A DNA stretch of 64,000 bases from Zonotrichia leucophrys gambelii (Eukaryota > Chordata > Aves > Passeriformes > Passerellidae), in contig NC_088171.1 of NCBI RefSeq assembly GCF_028769735.1, forward strand, positions 125,758,533-125,822,532, written 5' to 3'. Below, piece by piece: positions 50,962 through 62,300 of the stretch. The notes under the pieces were generated by a model that saw only the letters and a list, made by a program, of their open reading frames with translations, ran no database searches and was not told where the DNA came from. Both the position numbers and the translations under genes were made by a program. Position 1 is the first letter of the stretch; the number at the start of each line of letters is the position of its first letter.

Positions 50962-51070
50962 GAGTTTGGGGTTTGGTTTGGGGTTTTTTTTGGTTTGGTC
51001 TGATTTGGTTTGGTTTGGTTTGGTTTGGGTTGGATGGTTGGGGGTTTTTTTGGGGGGGTTGTTTTGTTTT
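50962..51070. repeat. (TTTGG)n G/T-rich array with G runs
   Basis: The plus strand is almost pure G and T. TTTGG pentamers (51004-51028) are flanked by G runs of 4, 4, 3, 5 and 7 bases (50968, 50980, 51027, 51040 and 51052). The spacing is uneven but allows G-quadruplex forms. It is a degenerate pentanucleotide repeat and lies about 170 bases upstream of a CR1 copy. Confidence 0.9.
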
Positions 51071-51234
51071 CTGCAAGCAGGAACATAGGAACATTCAGTG
51101 TAAAGTTAAAGAATGTTCCTTTCTGCTTATGAACGTCTCTGCTTATGAAAATGCACACCTGCCATGCTGGAGGCACTTCTGTCTGGGATTCTTTCAAAGA
51201 AATCCTCTCATTCATACTATCTGTATTACAGGGG

Positions 51235-51500
51235 GCATGCTCCAGTCATGTCAGACTCTTCTGAGAGACAAAACAAGAGCAATGGGCACAAGCTGAGAAA
51301 TGAGGGATTCCATCTGAACACAAGAAATAAAACTGTTTTTACTGGGAAGGTGCTTAAACACTGTCAGTTTGTCCAGAAAGGCTATGGTGTTTCCTTGGAA
51401 ATATTTGAAAGCCATCTGGACACGGACCTGGGCAAATTATCTAGCTGACCTGTGTGAGCAGGAGGATGTCCCTTCCAACCACAAAAATTCTGTGGTTGGA
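51235..51500 (+). mobile_element. CR1 LINE 3' end fragment, plus strand
   Basis: On the plus strand this follows the CR1 sequence into its 3' end. Markers in order are GAGCAATGGGCACAAGCTGA, GATTCCATCTGAACACAAGA, TTTGAAAGCCATCTGGACAC (51404-51423), GACCTGGGCAA, a GAGCAGGAGGATG stretch and CCCTTCCAACC near the terminus. A segment of about 25 bases normally between the GAGCAGG word and the CCCTTCCAACC word is missing. The end ACAAAAATTCTGTGG corresponds to the CR1 terminal octamer start. The copy is 5'-truncated and non-functional. Confidence 0.9.
51474..51500. repeat. 10-bp inverted repeat at the CR1 terminus
   Basis: TCCAACCACA (51474-51483) pairs exactly with TGTGGTTGGA (51491-51500) across a seven-base loop. 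CR1 ends normally carry direct octamer repeats, so this foldback is unusual. Confidence 0.9.
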
Positions 51501-51805
51501 GCTCTAACTCCATGTTGTCATAAACCAGCTATGAGCTGTGCAGCTTCTAGGTACTGAAATATTTCAGTGAGTACTTGCTTGGAATTGCTGCACCACAATC
51601 ATCATGCAGCAGCTATTCCATCTTTCTTCCATTCTACTCACATCTGAAAATTTGCTCTCTTTTAAAGCCACATTGTTCTGTGGATTTTACGAGCAGCTGA
51701 GTTACACAGCAGAATTTGTGCTGAAGTACAAACATGAGTGCAAGGTGATATTGTGTGTGTGACATTGAGTGCAAGCAATATTAATCTGATCTTTACAGTT
51801 TTGAA
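51501..51805. other. Unique non-coding sequence
   Basis: Nothing was recognised downstream of the CR1 terminus. Confidence 0.5.
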
Positions 51806-51809
51806 AGGT

Positions 51810-52190
51810 GCTTACAGTGTGCGTGCCAGGGAACCCCAAGAGGCCAGGTGATCCATGAGGCAGAAAGAGCAGGAAATAAGAGTAGGTGTGGCATGGGCAG
51901 GGCAGTGCTCTCCCTCATGATGCACCTGGGCAGAGTGGTGAGGGACAGGATCCATGGACTGTCCCAGACAAGATGGAGTGACGAGCCATGTCCAAGGTGA
52001 GCCCAAGGAAACCCTCAGAAAGGGAGAAAAGACAACTTACAATGAAGGTGCAAGGTCTATCCAGGAACCCCACAAACCAGGACATCAGGAGGCAGGTCTG
52101 AGCTCAGGGACACCTACAGCTTAACTCAAGGCAGCTCTTCATTTGCAGGCGTGAGCTTGAACAAAACCCCTGTGCCCATGGGCAGAGGGG
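51810..52190. other. GC-richer block, possible unrecognised repeat
   Basis: About 380 bases have raised GC and purine-rich wording (GGCAGAAAGAGCAGG, GTGAGCCCAAGGAAACCC, CAGGAGGCAGGTCTGAGCTC). It lies between a CR1 copy and an LTR-like segment. The texture suggests an interspersed repeat, but I cannot name a family with confidence. Open frames are short and inconsistent. Confidence 0.25.
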
Positions 52191-52425
52191 GTAGATGGTA
52201 GCAATAGATGCCACTTTTATTTACTATATTGTACCAAGGATCTGAAACAATTTTCATTAAACCAATTCTTTTTGTAATAGTGTTTGAGGCCTATAGCCAA
52301 AAGTATTTATCAAATATCAATTCAACGTGTTTATCCTTTTCATTAGTTTTCTTTCCTCCTTTAAAAGTATGAAGGGATTTTTACTTTTTCTCTTGGTAGC
52401 TGGCAGTTCTATTGCATGTACAGAG

Positions 52426-52455
52426 TTTTAAAGAGAAATCAATTTCTCTTTAAAA
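52426..52455. repeat. Perfect 13-bp inverted repeat
   Basis: TTTTAAAGAGAAA (52426-52438) pairs exactly with TTTCTCTTTAAAA (52443-52455) around the four-base loop TCAA. Confidence 0.95.
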
Positions 52456-52478
52456 TTATTTCTTTGTTAGTTCTTTCT

Positions 52479-52502
52479 ATTATTATTATTGTTATTATTA
52501 TA
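52479..52502. repeat. (TTA)n-type microsatellite
   Basis: TATTATTATTATTGTTATTA run with one G interruption; a short trinucleotide repeat. Confidence 0.85.
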
Positions 52503-52744
52503 TTTTGAAGCACAAAAGAAAGGAGGTATGAATGAACTGGTTGTATGTTTAAAGAATCTTTTTGAACTTCTCAGAATCCCACGCAAAAAAAAAAATAAAG
52601 GTGCATTGGAAATAAGAGGTAGTATATGAAAATGAGCAAAAATCAGATAATGAAGCACACCATAATTTTCTATGCATCCAGCAAGAGTGTACTAGGAGTG
52701 TGAGTCTAAATCCTGCTCAGTAAAAAAATTCTTTCACTGATTTT

Positions 52745-53215
52745 GTTGTCGTAAACATTGCACAGGGCCAATTCACACACCAAGAAAAGGTACTTCTAAC
52801 TTTTATTCTTCTCTGTGTGAAATAGGGAGCTCAGTGGTAACCCACAAAAGACTGGCTCCCTGATTATCAAAACCTTACACCATTTATACATTGTAACAAA
52901 AAAAGCACAATCTTTCATTAGTTACAGCTTACGTAACTTGTTAATCAATTAGTTTTCAACCCTCATTTGCTGGTTGTGTCTCCTGCTCCACGTTGTAATT
53001 AGCATGAATGTGCAGTTCTTCCCTTCATTTGAGTCTGGGGTCTGTTTGAGTAGGTGGTCAATGATGGCTATCCTCCTACTGCTGGCATTATCTTTCCCCC
53101 AGTTTCTGCTCAGTTCTGCTGACCTCACTCCTGGTGGCTCTTGTCCAGGCAGCCCATTCATCTTGGGATTGCCTTCACTTTTCCTTGAAGCAAAAGATTA
53201 GCCAAGCATGCAGCA
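52745..53215 (-). mobile_element. Solo-LTR-like segment of an avian endogenous retrovirus
   Basis: Read on the minus strand, the segment has LTR-like order: a long region of mixed composition, a TATA-like TGTATAAATG (minus strand of 52881-52890), and about 80 bases later an AATAAA signal (minus strand of 52802-52807) just after CACACAGAGAAG. The wording matches avian ERV LTRs as I remember them. No internal gag, pol or env is adjacent, so if real it is a solo LTR. Exact ends and target-site duplications were not found, and the bounds are approximate. Confidence 0.5.
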
Positions 53216-53219
53216 TTAA

Positions 53220-53460
53220 TGATGCAATTGCTTAATCATAACTGTCCAGCTAGAGCTACTAATAACAGCTAAAAACAAATTGCAAAGTTTGAAGTATTGA
53301 GGGGTTCAAATCTTGAGGGGCTTAATATCAACTTTAGTAGACATAGGTCATGACCTGGTACAGCTCAGTGTAAACAAACAGGGAAGAATATGTTGTAAAA
53401 AGACATATAGATGTACGGGGCCCAATTAATCCTTAGATGTGAACTAAAACTAGTGGGTTT
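53220..53460. other. Unique spacer
   Basis: Nothing was recognised. Confidence 0.5.
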
Positions 53461-53468
53461 TACCCTGA

Positions 53469-53605
53469 TTTTTATTAGAAATAAATAATTTTTTCCACTG
53501 GTTTTTATTAGAGATAAATAATTTTTATTAGAAATAAATGAAATCTAATCTAATAAAAATCTAATAAATTATTTTTATTAGAAATAAATAATTTTTTTTC
53601 CACTG
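53469..53605. repeat. AT-rich direct and inverted repeat cluster
   Basis: The motif TTTTTATTAGAAATAAAT occurs at 53469, 53522 and 53572, with a one-base variant at 53502. The first and last copies share the longer context up to a CCACTG word (53495-53500 and 53600-53605). CTAATAAAAAT (53550-53560) is the reverse complement of ATTTTTATTAG (53521-53531), giving an 11-bp stem. Confidence 0.9.
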
Positions 53606-53609
53606 AACC

Positions 53610-55850
53610 CTTGAAAACCTGAAGCTTTTCAAGGGCCCTTATTCTAGTTGTCATGCAGTTTAAATACACAATGAACATTCATTACAGCAACATTAATCTG
53701 GCAGAAATTACACTTCAAATAATGGCTGCCTGTCTTAGTGCATGGTTTCTCCTTTTTTAAGCATTAATTACGTATGTCAACAACAATCAATTTAGAGCAA
53801 GATAATTGCAGGTATGGAAAAAGGTTACTCTTTGCAAATAAGTACTTGAAAGATAATGTCTTTATAGTATTAGGATTTTATTTACTTCAAGAGCTTCAAG
53901 AATTTGTTGGACACCCTTGAGTTTAACTATATATACAAAAAAGACTGCACGTTATAATTTTTTGTGTATATGCTTATCACAAAAATTAACATGTTTATTT
54001 AGGGATCTTTTCATAGCAAATGAGACAAACAGGTATATTTTGGTGATTTGGAACAAAGCTATAGATACAGATATTTAGATATTTATAGAGATAAAGATGT
54101 AGACATTTATTCCACTCCAGTATATTGAATTAACTACTCCGTAGCAACACTCTTTGTCAGGCTGTCTCAACACAATAATTCTGACAAAAATTTCTAGTGC
54201 CAATATTATTGCTTGTGTATTTCATCACATAAATGCTCAACATTCCATCAGCTGTGGATCCTGTGCATTTTCTGGGGTTCAGAAGCATGTCCTCATCCAC
54301 AAATTTTGCATGGACTTTTTTTTTTAAATACTTCTTGTTTTAATTTCCCTTACTTAAAAAGTCAAATCAAGTGTGTCTTTGTCATCCAGGACAGATTTAT
54401 ATAAATATTAAAAAATGAGAAGTGTTATTTTGATGCAGCATTTTATTATCTTTATGGACAGAAGGCCTCTCCAGATATCTTATACTTTTGCAAATTAGAA
54501 ATGTTATGAACTATGCCTAAATGACATAATGGAGAATTGATCAGTATTTTGAAGTGATAGTAAAGTTTTACAGGCTGGAAGACTGCTTTCCTGTCACCAC
54601 TTAATCTCCTTCACAGCTGACTTTTCCAGTTTCTTCAATTTTTCTTCTCAGATCATGTTTTATAATCTTTTATAATCTTTATAATCTTCTGATAGTTTCA
54701 CACACCTGTGGTTAGTATTAACCTCTTAGATCCTTCCAGTTTCTCTTTGGTCTTAGATTTGTCCAAGACCCATCTCCTGGATGAAGCTTCCCCAATGCCT
54801 AGGAGAATGTTCCCTGTTCCTTATTAAATATTTCTTTAAACTTGCCAGAGTGCCATCGGCTCATCTTGAAACAATAGCATGTTGCTATTTTTGGGCCAAT
54901 ATGCAGTTTGTGGGTCAGCATAACTGCTAGTTAATTTTTTTGCTGCAGTGCTGCATACTTATATTTCTCCAAATATTTAATCATCTGCTCCTTACAGCAG
55001 ACCTTCTGTTCTTTTTCAGCTCAGCCACTTGTACAACATGGTAGGTCTCTGGAAAGGAGAGTATGAATAGTTATAGGGCAAACATAGTGTTCTTTAAGTA
55101 GGGGAAAACAGGTAACTTTTAAAGGTAAACTTAAATTAATTGAAAAAAAATATGTCTGTGATGAAAAGTTTCCTTTGGAGTAAGAGAACTGCCTCAAACC
55201 ACACATATATTTTTTTACCAAAGTAAATGATTATTTTTAGACATTTGTGATAATGTTTATGATAATGTATAGAATATTTTTTTCTTGCATACACTGAATT
55301 CAGGCTAAACTCCAGGAAAAAGCAAAAGCAAAACTTTTTCAAATTTTGAATGGTAAAATATTCAAAGTAAAAACATGATAAGATTATTTGACGTCTTTCA
55401 GCAGCTAAGTGAATACACCATACATCACCAGTACAAGTTTTATATTACATAGAATTTCCAAAGCCTTTTCTTTTCATAGAACATTTTATATCAACTATAG
55501 AGTGAGGAACACATATTGCTATAAATTACTTTTCTGTCTGCATGTACCTCCACCCTACCAGGGGTGTTTTTGGGGCATCTGGAGAAGGCTGTTTGAAAAG
55601 TTTTCTACTTGTATTGAAATATTTGATGTTGACAATGAACTGGAGAACACAGGAAGATAAAATAGATAGCAAACACTGGGCTCAACATATAGCAACCTCC
55701 TCATGTAAGCTGCTTAAAGTATATAAATATATGGCAGCTCATTATTAAGACCTTATGCGATTTAAAATTATGAAATGAGTTTTTAAAAAGAGAATGAATT
55801 TTTGTCTACTCATGTAATCTTCCAATCCAGTGCATTAATAAAACATTTGG
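53610..55850. other. Unique AT-rich non-coding sequence
   Basis: No gene was recognised. TTTATAATCT units repeat near 54658-54687, and a GATA/TAGAT-rich stretch lies at 54059-54105. Open frames are short. Confidence 0.5.
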
Positions 55851-55854
55851 TACT

Positions 55855-56105
55855 TTCAGGAAAGGTTGATAATTAGTTGTTGGCACTTAGCTGCTAATGC
55901 CAGCTGTAAAGGATATATTCTTAATTTATATTTTATACAGGTGCTAATGGTCAAAGTTAGAAGAATAATTAGCATAGTAGGACATGATGATTCATGCTGT
56001 TATTGATATTGTTGCAGTCAAGTTTATGCTTCTGTGCCAAAATTGTCATATTGATTATTATTTTGGCTAATGGTATGCAACCCTTACATCAGATTTCTGT
56101 CTAGA
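55855..56105. promoter_or_regulatory. Candidate conserved non-coding element
   Basis: Complex sequence with many homeodomain-type cores in varied context: GATAATTAG (55869-55877), CTGCTAATGCC (55891-55901), GTGCTAATGG (55941-55950), AATAATTAGC (55964-55973) and TTGGCTAATGG (56063-56073). TGGTCAAAG (55948-55956) resembles a nuclear-receptor or TCF-type word. It is the longest block of this texture in the window and contains no simple repeats. The role is inferred; conservation was not measured. Confidence 0.38.
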
Positions 56106-56836
56106 CAGTAACAACTTTTATAAAATATTTACTAAGAGTCTCCATGACCCAGGATTTTTCTTGAAGTTTGGCTTTTCTTGCTTATTTTCACTTTAAAGAC
56201 TGACAGCTACTGAAAATGCAGTGTGATTTTCTGATTTGGAGACCTTGAATAATCTTCTCCTGGAGGCTCTATTTTTCTGAATGTTATTTTCAATATGCAG
56301 AGTATATTAGGAATAGAATTTTAGCATATTGTGTTTATTAGTCATAAAGAGGGGGCAGGGTAGTGGGGGCTGTAAAATACATTTTACATAAGCAGAAATC
56401 TAGCTGCAACAAAACCAATTAAACCAGACATCTTGAATAGAAAGAATACATTTTTTTTTCCTAGTATATTTATTCCATCAGACCAGAGGAATTAAGAGCT
56501 AGATAATCTTTCATGTGAGGAATACCTGTACAGAGAACACTAAAACTTGTCAAATTCCAGACAGGTTTTACTTTCATTAAAAAACTGCCTATCCTTCTAC
56601 TTAAATATTATGGTTGTGACCCACCACAGTTATCTCTCTGGAAATGGGAGGTCCAGAGGATAAGAACACACTCCATACTTCTGGGATGATCTAATTCATG
56701 AGTGATGCGGAGAGTTTATGTTTAGAAGCACGTGGGGAAAAAGAAAGGCACATCCTGACATATAAAGCAACTGATTGGCATCTAAAATAAAAGAATGTCA
56801 AGACTGTGGACATTTTCTCAACGAATCTTCATTCTT

Positions 56837-56862
56837 TAGTTACACATTGAAATGTGTAACTA
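56837..56862. repeat. Perfect 12-bp inverted repeat with 2-base loop
   Basis: TAGTTACACATT (56837-56848) pairs exactly with AATGTGTAACTA (56851-56862) around GA: an almost closed palindrome of mixed sequence. Confidence 0.95.
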
Positions 56863-57195
56863 TGTGGTGATATTTGAACACATAAATGCTATTATGTAGG
56901 CATCTAGTTTGCATAGGCTGTTGGACCCATATTTGTACTGAGCTCATATCCTTAAATTTCAGAGGAAGAAAACCCAGATACAGTGCAGGGAAGGAGACCC
57001 AATAAAAGGTGCTTACAGTATGCTCACATCCCATCCAGAAAAAGTAAGCAATCAGAAATTAATATGGCTTATGAACCACATCTGCCCTGACTGCTAAGTG
57101 TTGATTAAGGAACTGGTAAATGGAGCAATAATTCATTGTGGTTAGGAAATAAATTATGATATATAGAATGCTGAGGATTTTCTTCGACTACTTAC

Positions 57196-57216
57196 AAAAA
57201 AAAAAAAAAAAAAAAA
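57196..57216. repeat. 21-base poly(A) run
   Basis: An uninterrupted A21. No cDNA-like body or target-site duplication was identified upstream. Confidence 0.9.
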
Positions 57217-58973
57217 GACTAGACATTCCATTATCAGGAGCAGAGAAAAGAATATTTAAGTGTTTCTTTCTTCATTCAAGGTAGACTGTGCCCAGGTATG
57301 GTTTCTTACAAGAATGGAAATAACGGGAAGGTAATTTTGTATATACATCTGAGCCAAACAAAACAGCTTTCAATCTGATATTGCATGAGATGTTGCTATC
57401 ACAGTGTTTGTAAGCAACTGCTACAATTGAAAATGCCAGCTGAATGGATACCCACCAGTGTGCACAGCAGTTATGAGAATCCCTGTGAGTGTGACTTGCC
57501 TTGCAGATGCTTCTTGGGAAGGTCTGCTTGAATTAGCAACTTCATGCACATGCAAACACCTGCATTAGAGGGAGCAACCACGTTTTCTATCTATTGTTCA
57601 TCATTTGTCATTCTTCATTTTAAAAAATTTTTAATTATCCAGGGAAGGCACTAACATTGCTATGTGCCTAAGGAGACCAATAACACAATGTAATGACCAA
57701 CAAAAAGCTGAATTCAGAGACATTCAAACACCTCACAGAATTATATACTTTCTTTTGGTATACTTGCTATGACCACACATCATATTTTAATGGTTTATTG
57801 ACAAAAGGGAAGGATATTATTGCAGTTTTGGGGGTTTGTTTTCTTTTAGGGTGTAGGGATTTCAGGTTTGTTTTTTAATACTTAAATTTAATGTTAACAT
57901 ATTTAAATTTACATTTCTAGGTCAAAAAGTTTTCCCCACGTTAAAATCATACAGCCACTGTTAAAAATAATGAAATAATGACAATCAAAGCTCAAAGGAC
58001 AAAGTCAGTTGTAGAGAAACATCAGATTGTAGGAGAGAAACATCTTATTGCAACATTGTGAATAGCTAAAGAAAGAGAAATCCTCATGGTGAAATATGAA
58101 TGCTGAACCACAGGAGAGGTTTTTATATTAGCTATAAAATATAGTCTGAAGTCACAAGTGTTAGTACTGGGATATTTGTAGACATACACCAGATTTAGAC
58201 TGCAATCAGGCCTAAAACAAAGAGAAAACACTAAACATTTTTTGAAGTCTAGATTATAGCCAAGTGGAGACATTTTAAAAATAAGTGAGTTCATTCTTTC
58301 TCTTTTTTTTTAATTTATTTTTTTTATTTCAAGCAGGCCTCTATCAAATTAGCTTGCAAAAATCTGGAGACCTACAGAGCTGATATTTGGTTTAGTTTCT
58401 CCAGTCTTCTTCCTATTATTCAAAAAAATAACTAGCAATGGACTAAATTTCCAAATGCCACCAGAATTGCTTTAAAATGGCAGGATGGTGGGGAATCCTC
58501 TTTTATGCATGTCTTGTTTTATGAAATAAAAAATAAGCTATAACCTCTCTGCTAGGAATCAGTAACAAAGAAGGCTATGTTGAGAATAGCTAGAGGATCC
58601 TCTATAAATTTGATCAATAAAGTGTTTCAACCTTTACTTGGAAACCTGGAAAAACTAAATATCTCTACTGGGTAGTCATGAAAGCTGATGTTTTCTCCTC
58701 TTGTGAGCTCTCAGTCTGGAACAAAAAGCCTTATTGATGGAAAAGAAAAAGAAAATGGATTTTGGAAATAATAGCCAAGTATACTAACAAATAAAAGAGA
58801 TTTATTAACAGCCTTGCAGTTTCTTGGGCAGTAGGTTTTTTCTTTGTATTCCCATTTGTCAGAAAGGGAAAAATAATAAAAGAGCTTTCATGTGAATTGG
58901 CTGGAAAAAAATAGGTTTTGATTTAGAATTTTTGTTAATTCAGTCTCAGCTCAAATAAAATTGACCCACACCA

Positions 58974-58999
58974 CCCCCCCCAAAAAAAAAAAAAAAAAA
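58974..58999. repeat. C8-A18 homopolymer junction
   Basis: Eight C residues (58974-58981) run directly into eighteen A residues (58982-58999). Such junctions are error-prone in sequencing, so the length is uncertain. Confidence 0.9.
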
Positions 59000-59182
59000 G
59001 TAGTGTTAAATTTTGCTTTCTAAGGCTGTTTGCTTAAAATTATTGAAACACACATTCCCAAAATCAGATGAGTTTTCTTTATCCTTTACAGGCAGTGTCA
59101 TCTCAGCTAGACCGCTGTGGCATAGATGCCTTTAGATGCATAAGTGCAGGGGGTCTGAGTATCCTTGGCAGAATCTGTTTCA

Positions 59183-59375
59183 AAGACACAAGATTACAAA
59201 GATCTCTTCAGGCTGAAAAAACCCGCTTCTTCAGCCTCTTATATATACTCAAACCATCCTTGTAGCTCTCCACTTGGCTTGTTCCAGTTTGATTGCTTTA
59301 GTATGTACTGGAGAACTGCAGCTTGGCCGCAGTACTCCAGCTGCAGCTTCATAGGCACAGAATAAACCAGAATAA
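59183..59375 (-). mobile_element. Degenerate CR1 LINE internal fragment
   Basis: On the minus strand this resembles the CR1 region around the end of ORF2. Plus-strand markers are CTTCAGGCTGAAAAAACCC (59207-59225), CTTCTTCAGCCTCTT, CTTGTTCCAGTTTGAT, GGAGAACTGCAGCTTGG and CGCAGTACTCCAGCTGCAG (59328-59346). These follow the usual order, but divergence is high, indicating an old copy. Similarity fades after about 59375. There are no open reading frames of note. Confidence 0.6.
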
Positions 59376-59379
59376 TCAG

Positions 59380-62300
59380 CTCCATTTACCTTCCCCAAAC
59401 ATCAGTCTAAAGGAGGACCTTGTGTGTGCTGGCATAAATTTATTGCTGTCTTCTCACACTTGGCCTCTGAAGTGCAACTTAAGTCATTACCAGACCCCTA
59501 GAAGTCTTTCATGTGTAATAAAAGTACTCATTATCCAAATATTAAATAATTTTTTTGTTTTTTTTTTAACTAATAGTTTTTGTCTTAAGAATGCTTCAAG
59601 TTCTCACTTCTGTGACCCGTTCAAGACAAGCAACCAGGTTCTCTCCACAACTTCACTGAAGATCCAAGCAGGCCCCATAATGCCCCATATTCTCAAATAA
59701 GTGTATGTTTTATGTCTTCTCCAGACTTGAAATCTGTAATCTTGAATCATTTTTTTCATAAAAGCTAGGAATTAATATATACTGAGATGCCATTTATTCA
59801 TTTTACCCCTAGTAGCAGTACCCAAACAGAACAAGCACAATTTTGACCATCCTTTCAGGAAAGATGAATGCTTTAGGGTAAAATAATCCATACAACTTTT
59901 GAAGTGAAGAACCTTTCTGAAGATTATCTGTCTATGTAACTATTACACCTGGATACATATCATTTATGTCATTCCCTTTTGTCTATACGGTACCAGTCTG
60001 GGAAAAGAGTGAGAGGATTTTGATAACTTTTCAGTACTTTGCAAGAAAAAGAAATATGACAGAAGAACACATGTAATAAATTAAATTTGACATGTTTTTT
60101 ATCTATATAAAATGGATTCTGAACAGCTGGTAATTGCAAATATTTTAGCAGTCATTTTTGATGCGGAATATTGCTTCTGTGCTCAACATTAATGAGATGT
60201 GAGTTGCACTTCATCAAATTGACAGTTCTCAGGTTTTTTTGATGATCACGTGATACATTACTGAGAAGAGTGCATAATGGATACATTTACCTGTGAAGAG
60301 AAGAGGGAATCTTAGTTTCATTACCTGCTAGTGACCTACTTTAGCCATGCATTACAGAGCTGTGCAAACAAATTTATGGGTACATATCAATAGAATATCT
60401 AGAAATACTTTGGTTAAAAAGAAGTAGAAAAAATATTCCAAATAATAATGAAAAATTAGCATTTTTATTTAAAGGAGCAGGAAATAAATTTTACATTTTA
60501 AAAAGTAGACCTAGTACCTATTAGAAAATTCAGGAATACTTTACTGAATGACTAGGTTTTCCTCTTCTGTAACACTTTTTTAAAAAAGTCTGTATTTTTA
60601 AAAAATTCTGTATTGTTATTGAAAAAACAAGCTGTGATGATACATGAAAGTAGCTGTTGCCTCATTAAAAGTTTCAGAGGGAAGTCAGAGGGATTATTCA
60701 AATATTCAATGTTATTCACCCACATAAGCAATATTATTGCCCTGGAGTCTAGAGAGATGATTACAAAGACATCCCCAATTACCCCAGTCAGATGCATATA
60801 TGATTTTGAATAGATCTGCACATGGTCAGTGGGTGAGCTTTCATGTCTCAACATTATACTTCTTGGGGGTTTTTAATGTTTTTTTAATTGTGAGTACTGG
60901 AGGAATGTGCACACTCTATCATGTAAAATTCATCTTGACATCCTTACCTGTATCAGGGGGCTAAGACTTTGAGTTTCTTCTTCTGGTGGTGAACCTGAAA
61001 AAACAGTAAGGTAAATCCCAATAGAAGAAATGGGTCAATAAAATAGGGATTTATAAGTCAACACTGCCAGTGGATACTGAAAAGGTAACCATTTGGTGGA
61101 ATTGCTCCTAATTTCAAAGCTAAAAGCATTATCACTTGTAGGTATGCTCATTCTATCAAGTAAAATTGGGAGTTCTGTATGGTCACAGTATAGGAAACTG
61201 GTAAAATAACTAACTTCTGGGTTTGAAACTCATTCTGTGTGCCAAACTGCAATGGAATGAAATTGAGGTATTTTGAAGAATCTATTTTGGTTTCTTAGAA
61301 AAAGGATGAGTTTTCTTGCTGTATTGCTGTAGATTTCTGAACTTCTTTTCAATGTGATTATTAGAACCATAAATGAGAAAAAAGAATTATGTTAGAGGGA
61401 TTCATTTGCTGGAAACAAAAAATAAGATGAACTATAAAAATGCAGGGAACTCAGGAAAAACTGGATGTCCTTTAGCAATGGCTTGAAAGAATTTGGATAA
61501 ATCTCTGTAGCAAAACCTCCAAATATTCTGTTATATGGTCTTTAATTTATTTTTTCCCTTTTTCTGTTTTTTTTTCTATGTTCTTTTAAAACACCTGTTC
61601 TAAAAGATCTGTGTTCATTATTTGATCACAGGTTATAAACTCAATCCGAGTATCTTCTGCCTTCCTTTGTGTTCAGAATGTAACCATACCTGACACATCC
61701 TGTCCCCAAGGATTCCACAGAAGTTAACTTTATCAGCATCTGATTTTACTACAACTATCCAAATATGAAATAGAGAAAACATTATGTTAACCTCTATAAA
61801 GACATTATTTCTGATGTAGATAAAGAATTGGTAGTACTGTAATGTTGACAGTTCCAGAAACTCAAGTTTATAGTGTAGGTATTGAAAACAGTGCCAATAT
61901 ACAGCAGAATAGTCTCAGGCATTTTAACCTAAGAGCAATCTGATCCTGTTCTCTGCATATACATTAAGGAATTGAAAAGATCATTAACAGCAATGCTGGC
62001 ACATATAAAAATATATTCATTTCAGAGAGGCATTGGTAGGAGTTTCCTGGAAATTATTGCCATTAGGTTTTGGATTAATTTCCTCAAACGAGTTATGAGG
62101 AGCCTGAACTTGTTACAGAAAGGATCACTGGCTGCTGGTGACAGCAGAGCATACGGTATTCTATCACCCAGAAAATCCCTTTGGTTTAAATATTCTTCAT
62201 TAAAGGATGTTTGGACAGAAAAAAAAAAGGGAGCCATGTGTTACAGAATATGGAGAAAATAATTTATTTGGCATTGATGGACTTAACGTTATTGACTGAT

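Larger units (their letters stand above)
56110..59175. other. Unique AT-rich non-coding sequence
   Basis: No gene or named repeat was seen. It contains an A21 run (57196-57216), T-rich stretches near 58302-58327, and C8 followed by A18 at 58974-58999. Open frames are short and domain-free. Confidence 0.5.
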
